The notes under the pieces are model-generated. The model was not told the DNA's origin and made no database searches. It worked only from the letters and a program-made list of their open reading frames with translations. Shown here piece after piece: positions 52,621 to 64,000 of a DNA stretch of 64,000 nt. The DNA is from Udeniomyces pyricola (lineage: Eukaryota; Basidiomycota; Tremellomycetes; Cystofilobasidiales; Mrakiaceae): NCBI GenBank assembly GCA_039545295.1, contig BCIK01000015.1, positions 434,001-498,000 on the forward strand. The letters run 5' to 3'. The first letter of the stretch is position 1. Every line of letters begins with the position of its first letter. The position numbers and the translations under genes are program-made.

Positions 52621-55600
52621 TTAGAAAAGACCCTGGATGTTTCCATCCTCATCCAGCCCGATGTCGTAGTAACCGGGCCTGGTCGAGAGACCGGGCAAGG
52701 TCTGGACGTCACCGCAGAGAGGGTAGATGAAACCGGCACCGGCGGCCAAGCGGACGTTTCGGATGGGAAGGGTGAAGCCCGTGGGGACTCCCTTGCGCGA
52801 AGGCTCGTGCGAGAACGAGAGCGGGGTCTTGGCCATGCAGATGGGAAGGTTGGCGTAACCTGATGACAGAAGACGCACGACGATAAAAAGGTTTAGCTTG
52901 AAGGTGCCAAGAGCAAGCAGGGTGACAAGAATCGATAGAAGATCAACGTACCCTGTCGGGTGTAGGTAGCGATCTGAGCTTGGGCAGACTCGCTGATGTC
53001 AATGCCGTCGGCACCGTACATCTCCTTGGCAATGGTCTCGATCTTCTTGTCGATGGGGAGCTCAGTGTCGTCTAATTTGAAGTTGCGTTTTTTTTTTGTA
53101 CAAGTAATCATGATGACGGTGCGAGCGAACGATAAGAATTAGCGGACGATTGATGGCGCGACGGACAAGGTAGGAAAGCAAAAGCAGGAAAACGAGAGGA
53201 CGAACAGAGGTAGTGGAAGTCGTTGTCCTCCTCGCAAGCCTTGATGACAGCGTTAGCGAGGTCGATGGCACCCTCACCACCCTTGGCCCAGTGGTTCGAC
53301 GGGACAGCCTGATCGGCACCAGCCTCGAGCGCGTACTTCTGAACGAGCTCCAACTCGGCCTGGGTATCGGCAGTGAACTGGTTGATGGCGACAATGACCT
53401 TGATGCCGTACTTCTTGGCGTTGGAGATGTGCTTGCCGAGGTTGACGCAACCCTTCTCGAGCGTGACGAGATCCTCGTTGAGGTAGGTATCAGCGAGGGG
53501 CTTGCCCGGGGTGACTTCGGGTCCACCACCGTGCATCTTAAGAGCTCGGATCGTGGCAACGAGGACGACGGCGTTGGCCTTGAGGCCAGAGACTCGGCAC
53601 TTGATGTTGCAGAACTCTGAGAAAGCGCAAAAGAAGGATTAGCAATGCCTCAACTCCTTCCTTTGCATCAAACATTCATCTCCAACTTGCTCTATGAGAG
53701 GAGATGAGACAACATCAAAAATCTCACTCACTCTCCATGCCAATATCGGCTCCGAAACCGGCCTCGGTGATGCAGTAACCGACCCTCGAGGCATCATCTC
53801 CCTCCTCAGTACCGGCCAACTTGAGCGCGATTCGATCAGCGATGATCGACGAGTTACCGTGGGCAATGTTGGCGAAAGGTCCGGCGTGGACGAAGACAGG
53901 GGTTCCCTCGAGCGTCTGCATGATCGTCGGCTTGATGGCGTCCTTCATGAGAACAGCGAGAGCACCGGAGCATCCGATGTCGTCGGCAGTGATGGGCTCA
54001 CCAGCCTTGGAAGTGGCAACAACCATCTTACCGAGTCTGATTGCGGACAAAGGAAAAAAAAGTCAGTCTATGAGACGACCAAATCGTCTATACAACCACG
54101 CAGGCCACCCAAAACCAAAAAAGGAGTAAAGCCACATACCGCTCCTGCATGTCCTTGAGGTCCTTGGAAAGGGCCAAGACAGCCATGCACTCGGAAGCGA
54201 CGGAGATGTCAAAGCCGGACTCTCGGGAGTGACCCTTCTCGGTCGGGGCCTGTCCAATGGTGACCTTTCGGAGGTATCGGTCGTTGACGTCAAGGACTCG
54301 GTTCCTGAATGATAGAAATCAGCGGAAGCCGCAAGGAAATGAGGATTAGTTGGGTTCGTTGAGCATTGAGGAGAGGGTTTCCTTCCCGCTCTCAGCCAAG
54401 ATGGATTGGGGAAAAAGGAACGCACCAGGTGATCGTGGCCGGGTCGACATCCAACCTCGCAAACTTGGTCTGTTCCTCAGGGGTCAAGTCATCCGGGTTG
54501 GTCTTGGTGATGCCCAACTTCTCGAGCCTCTTGAGCATGATCGGTGCAAACGTGCGGACGCCCTTCTTGGCAGGGACGAGTCGGTTGAAGAGTGCCTTGT
54601 CGGGAGTGGTCAACTCGTGGAACATACGGGCGTCGAGGGCCGCAGCGAGAAGGTTGTTGGCGGCAGTAACGGCGTGGATATCACCAGTAAGATGCAGGTT
54701 GAACTGTGCGAGCAAAGAAGATGTGGGATCGAAGGTTAGACATCGAGGCAAGGTAGAAATAAGATGTAGAGTAGGGGAATGGAAGAGCAAAGCAGACGTA
54801 CCTCGGTCATAGGGATGACCTGAGAATAACCTCCTCCGGCAGCTCCACCCTTGATACCAAAAGTAGGACCCTGGGACGGCTGTCGAACGCAGGCAAACGC
54901 AGCCTTGCCGAGGTGAGCACCAAGCTGTAGATGGAGAAAACACATGAGTCGATTGAAAAGGATGGGACGGCGTCAGTGAGGCATCGCGCATGCGTAGGGA
55001 TAGAAACAAGGGCTTCGAGAAGAATAGGCGAAACTTACAGCCTGAGCGAGACCGACAGTGGTCGTGGACTTGCCCTCTCCCAACGGGGTCGGGGTGATAC
55101 CGGCGACGACAATGTACTTTCCGTCCTTTCGGTGCTTCAACCTGTCCAAAACCGAGAGCTCGACCTTGGCCTTGTACTTGCCGTACGACTCGACCTCATC
55201 CGGCTGCAAGCCAACCTCCGCCGCGACGTCAGTGACCAACTTGGGGGTCTGCGAGGTCGCAATGACGATGTCGCTCGGGACCTTCTCGAGGATGTTGAGA
55301 GGGTTGATCGAGATCTTGCGCGTGCGAGAGGCGTCAAAGTGTCGCTTGGCAGACTCGAAAGTGTTCTCCATGAGCTTAGCAACGGTCATGGGTCCGACAC
55401 CTCCAGGGACGGGGGTGATGTGGGAGGCGACCTTGGAAGCAGCGGCAAAGTCGACGTCTCCGACGAGACGCTGACCAGACTTCTTGGTGGCGTCTAGATG
55501 AAGTTGACACAAATACAGTTAGGGAGTTGAGCAAGTCGTTGAGGCGTGAACAAACGTGATTGACGATATAGGCAACACTCACCCTCGATGAAGTTGGTTC

Positions 55601-57507
55601 CAACATCGATGACGACACATCCGGGCTTGAGCCACTCTCCTTTGACAAAGTGAGCCTTGCCGATGGCAGCGACGACGATATCGGCGTCCTTGAGCTATAG
55701 ATTGCAAAAGGGTACAAGACGAATTCAGCACATGTACTAGCTCGGCACCAATGGAGTTCATGGGAAACGAAGCAGGGAACACACGTATTGCTCAACGTTC
55801 TGGGTCTTAGAGTGGCACTGGGTGACGGTAGCGTCTCGCTTCCTGAGAAGAGCACAGACGGGGGAGCCGACAATGTCGGATCGACCGAGAACAACAGCCT
55901 GGAAGGGGAAAAGCGGAAGCAGAGTATGAGTTTCGATACCCTCGATTTCGTCGGAAAATGTTGGCAATCAAGCAAAATCACCTTCTTGCCCGCGATGGAG
56001 ACTCCAGTCGAGTCAATGAGGTCGATGACTCCGGCGGGGGTGCAAGGGGTGAAGAGGGGGGTGGTAAGTCGAGAAGAAAGGTGACCGATGTTGATGGCTC
56101 CGAATCTGGGAAGGATATGACGATCGTCAAGCGAAACAAGAAGCTCACAGATGTCAGGTTTCGACGACTTTTGGTGCTAAGTGTGATCCTGAGTGCTGTC
56201 AAGAGCAAAACATGACGGATGTAGAGCAGAGCGAAGCAAGACTCACCCATCGACGTCCTTGGTCTCACAAACGGCCTCGACGACCTTCAACTCGTTGTCT
56301 CCGGTGACGCCCTCGCCGAGCGGGAGCTGGACAAGGATACCGTGAACATTCTCATCGGCGTTGCAAGCCTTGACTTTTCGAATGACGTCCTCGACGGAGC
56401 TGTTGGCATCGAGAGCGATGAGAGTGCACTTCATGCCAGCTTCCTCAGCGGCCTTGAGCTTCATCTTGACATAGGTCGTCGAGTCGGGGCGGCTGCCACG
56501 CTGGATGATGACGAGGTTAGGCTGGAATCGGGGGAAGGTAGACTGGATAGACTTGATGTCCGAGGCAATCTTGGCTCGGATGGCCCTGTAAGAGAGGACA
56601 CAGAGGATAAGACACGCGGCAAGATTGTCAGTAGATTTCCCTTGGAACGTTGAAGAGGATCGTACGCAAGAACAGTCGGCATGCCAATGCAAGAGCATCA
56701 ACGACTCGAGACTCCCTGCTGCTTGATGTACTCTGATATGAGGAGCACCATTCCTCATCGGATCGATCAAGCCGAGTCTAGCACGAAATCAAGGAGGTTG
56801 GGTCGGGTCGAGGATCCGAATCTCCAAGCAAAAAAAGAGGCGACGCCTCTGAAATCAATTGGAAAGGGGGGGGGGGGAGATCGGAGAACACTATTTTCCT
56901 CAGCCCAGGCCGCCTGTCCATTATTGCCAGTACATGCCAGAGATGGAAGAACCAATCTGGGATGTCCTTTGATTCTGTCCTCTGCCTGAGCCCGAGCAAA
57001 GATAGATGAAAGAGCAGGCGATGAAGGAAGGAAAAGCACGACTGCCGGAACGGCCGAGCGCCTGTTTCGAAAAAGTCGAGATAGCGATGCTGGTCTCCCA
57101 CTTTCTTTATCTCTCTCTCTCTTTCTTTGGCGCCTCGTCATTTCTAGGCCACTTGGTCGTGTGCGATGCCCCCAAGCTGAGAAGAAAGAGAGAGAGAGAG
57201 AAGGATATAGACAAAGAGATAGCACGTACTTGGCCTGAGCCATTCCATCGATGATCTTGCCGTTTTGGGCGTCCTCAACGCCCTGCATGGGCTCCGGGTT
57301 GGTGAGCTGAGAGACAGCGGACGACATGTTGCGGCGGAGGGAAAGAGTCGGGGTAGTGAAGCTAAGGACTTGGGTGTGGGTATGACGAAGGGCGGTAGCG
57401 TGAGAGAAGGGTTGTCGACGAAGAGGAGCAGTCGAAGCGAGGGAGCGAGAGGCAGAGAGGAGGGAAGGAGAAGGGGAGCTGCTCAAGAGTCGGCGAGCGG
57501 GAAACAT
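52621..57507 (-). CDS. C1-tetrahydrofolate synthase, trifunctional
   Basis: Combines methylene-THF dehydrogenase, methenyl-THF cyclohydrolase and formyl-THF synthetase, interconverting one-carbon units for purine, thymidylate and methionine synthesis. Thirteen exons: 57230-57507, 56247-56585, 55982-56105, 55785-55898, 55583-55694, 55039-55493, 54802-54924, 54426-54703, 54140-54304, 53732-54036, 53206-53616, 52952-53071 and 52621-52859; 3,063 nt, 1,020 residues. Tyr131 and Lys135 (TTYVKMK) are the dehydrogenase/cyclohydrolase pair; [10 protein letters not shown] is the nucleotide site; PGGVGPMT follows at 352-359. The synthetase has the ATP loop TPLGEGKST ending at 465, [10 protein letters not shown] and [14 protein letters not shown] 60-residue Arg/Ser-rich presequence precedes an in-frame Met at 57327, from which a 960-residue cytosolic form would start. 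Confidence 0.97.
57325..57507 (-). other. Two in-frame start codons of C1-THF synthase
   Basis: ATG 57507 has T at -3 (ACGTCCATG), a poor context. ATG 57327 has A at -3 (GCAACATG), a good one. The 60 residues between are basic, lack acidic residues and look like a mitochondrial targeting peptide. Leaky scanning would make both isoforms. Confidence 0.65.
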
Positions 57508-58816
57508 GGACGTTGGGAATTTAGTGAGGTTCGGGCGCGAGTTGCGACAACGGGGGAACGGCAGGCCAACGCGAGTTTGTCGGGGGCGAGCAGGAGGGGA
57601 GAGCACCGAGTTTTGATGGGTAGACGACGGAAAGAAGGAGGAGGTGCGAGAAAATCAGAGCACCGAGTTTCAACTTGTTGCGCTTTCGAATCATCTTCAT
57701 CAGCCACCACCACTTTGGAGCTTTTGGCTTTGGGCAGGCAGCGAGCGATGTCGGTTCTCAAGGGTCGGTCGACGATACCATCAGCTCGACCATCCTCGAC
57801 CATCCTTCGACCCTCGACCATGTATTCATGCATCCATGACGCACCTTGAGGTAAATCCAGGGTCGATGGTCCTCAGATTGCTTAGGTTGTATACAACGTT
57901 GACGGCGCACAAGGTAAAATCCAGATATTGGCGTGCAGTGCGTCCAGAGGCGGTTGGTCAAACGTGAGATGGGTGGGTGATGATGATGAAGAAGAAGAAC
58001 AAGAAGGGGCAGGTGCGGTGGTGATCCATGGCGATGAGGCTGAGCTGAAGAATTCAACGTTTGCCATGCGGGCCGAAGGAACCGTTCGTGCCCTTGATTA
58101 TATATAACCGAAAACTCAATAGAATGAGCGCGCTCATATATATATATCCATACACATTCTGCATGATCATCAACCCTTACTCGCTAGGCCGTTTGATGGG
58201 TGATTTTCCTGGCGAGCACAAGTCACTGCATACGTGTCATTGACACCCAATGACGGCTCATTGCAGTCATGCAGTCTGCTGCAGGCCGATCGATGTGTAC
58301 GTCGTCAACATCAAGTCAACCCGGCCGATCACCAGCGACGCCGCGTCGACGAGCGAGTGTACGGACGCGCCGAATTAGCCTGTGCAGTTTCCAGATGTTG
58401 GTAGATGGAATTTCCCCTGGGAACAACCCATAAACCCGACGCCTTCAACACCAACCCTTGACCCCTTCAGCTGGTCCTTACTAGTTCCCGCCCTCATTGG
58501 GCTCCTATCTCGTCTCCATCCTTGGCCGTTGACACTGTCTACACTTCCTCGAACATCTCTATCCCATCCAACCCATCCACTTGACCTTCCTACCGCCATC
58601 ACCGCAAGCCTGCGGCCCAATCGACAGCCGCACCGCCTCCTTCTCATCATCCTTTACCCTTGGTTCACATCTCTCCCACTCGACATCATCTTTGTTATCC
58701 TCCTCGCCCCCTTTGCGATCCTTGCCTTCTACATCTTATACTCATCCTCCATCGCATCCTCACAGTTTTTTATCACATCCCTCATCAACCTCATCCATCG
58801 TCACAGCGACGACAGT
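57508..58816. promoter_or_regulatory. Divergent promoter region, C1-THF synthase and PMR1
   Basis: About 1.3 kb between two diverging starts. A plus-strand open frame from 58382 runs in frame into PMR1 but begins with GTG; the first ATG in that frame is 58817. An AT-rich stretch lies near 58130-58150. No other gene supported. Confidence 0.45.
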
Positions 58817-63990
<5,174 letters not shown>

Positions 63991-64000
63991 GGATCGAGGG

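Noticed and set aside
58382..58816. Upstream extension of PMR1 with membrane-like segments
   Set aside because: The frame begins with GTG and contains no ATG before 58817, so it is more likely leader sequence.

Overview
This is nuclear DNA of a filamentous or yeast-like fungus, most probably a basidiomycete. Almost every gene is broken by many short GT..AG introns (mostly 50-200 nt), exons favour C-ending codons and CGA for arginine, and start codons lie behind C/T-rich leaders. Nothing points to a prokaryote, organelle, virus or transposon. I cannot fix the genus. Exon joins given here were worked out by hand from reading frame, splice signals and protein similarity; where all phases close, the full coding length is a multiple of three and matches the family.

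Layout, left to right: a poorly known Ser/Pro/Arg-rich protein (minus, possibly running off the left edge); ATP synthase beta subunit (plus, 10 exons); a DNAJC9-type J protein (plus); a pirin with an N-terminal membrane segment (minus); a 134-residue unknown (minus); a large disordered protein with a C-terminal MYND-type zinc finger (minus); a TPR-SET protein (minus); a 1,536-residue acidic, low-complexity protein whose C-terminus carries a RAD51AP1-like motif (minus); glutamate-cysteine ligase regulatory subunit (minus); a secreted unknown (minus); cystathionine gamma-synthase (minus); a UBC4/UbcH5-type E2 enzyme (plus, 147 residues in 8 exons); a bHLH transcription factor of NUC-1/PHO4 type (plus); a CIA30-family protein (plus); a RING-less SNF2 helicase of the RAD5/RAD16 branch (minus); trifunctional C1-tetrahydrofolate synthase (minus, 13 exons); and a PMR1-type Golgi Ca2+/Mn2+ ATPase (plus, 12 exons).

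The genes are separate transcription units; this is not a biosynthetic or defence cluster. There is a loose theme: GCL regulatory subunit, cystathionine gamma-synthase and C1-THF synthase all feed thiol, methionine and one-carbon metabolism, while ATP synthase beta, the CIA30 protein and possibly one C1-THF synthase isoform relate to mitochondria.

The observations most worth following are: (1) a weak-then-strong pair of in-frame start codons in C1-THF synthase that would give mitochondrial and cytosolic forms from one gene; (2) an unusual 5' splice site, GTTCGT, used at ten introns across the window; (3) a RAD51AP1-like RAD51-binding motif at the end of an otherwise unrecognisable protein; (4) micro-exons of 20 and 7 nt in the E2 gene; (5) an ATP synthase beta presequence sitting alone on exon 1 behind a 775-nt intron. 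I did not find a clearly new multi-gene system.
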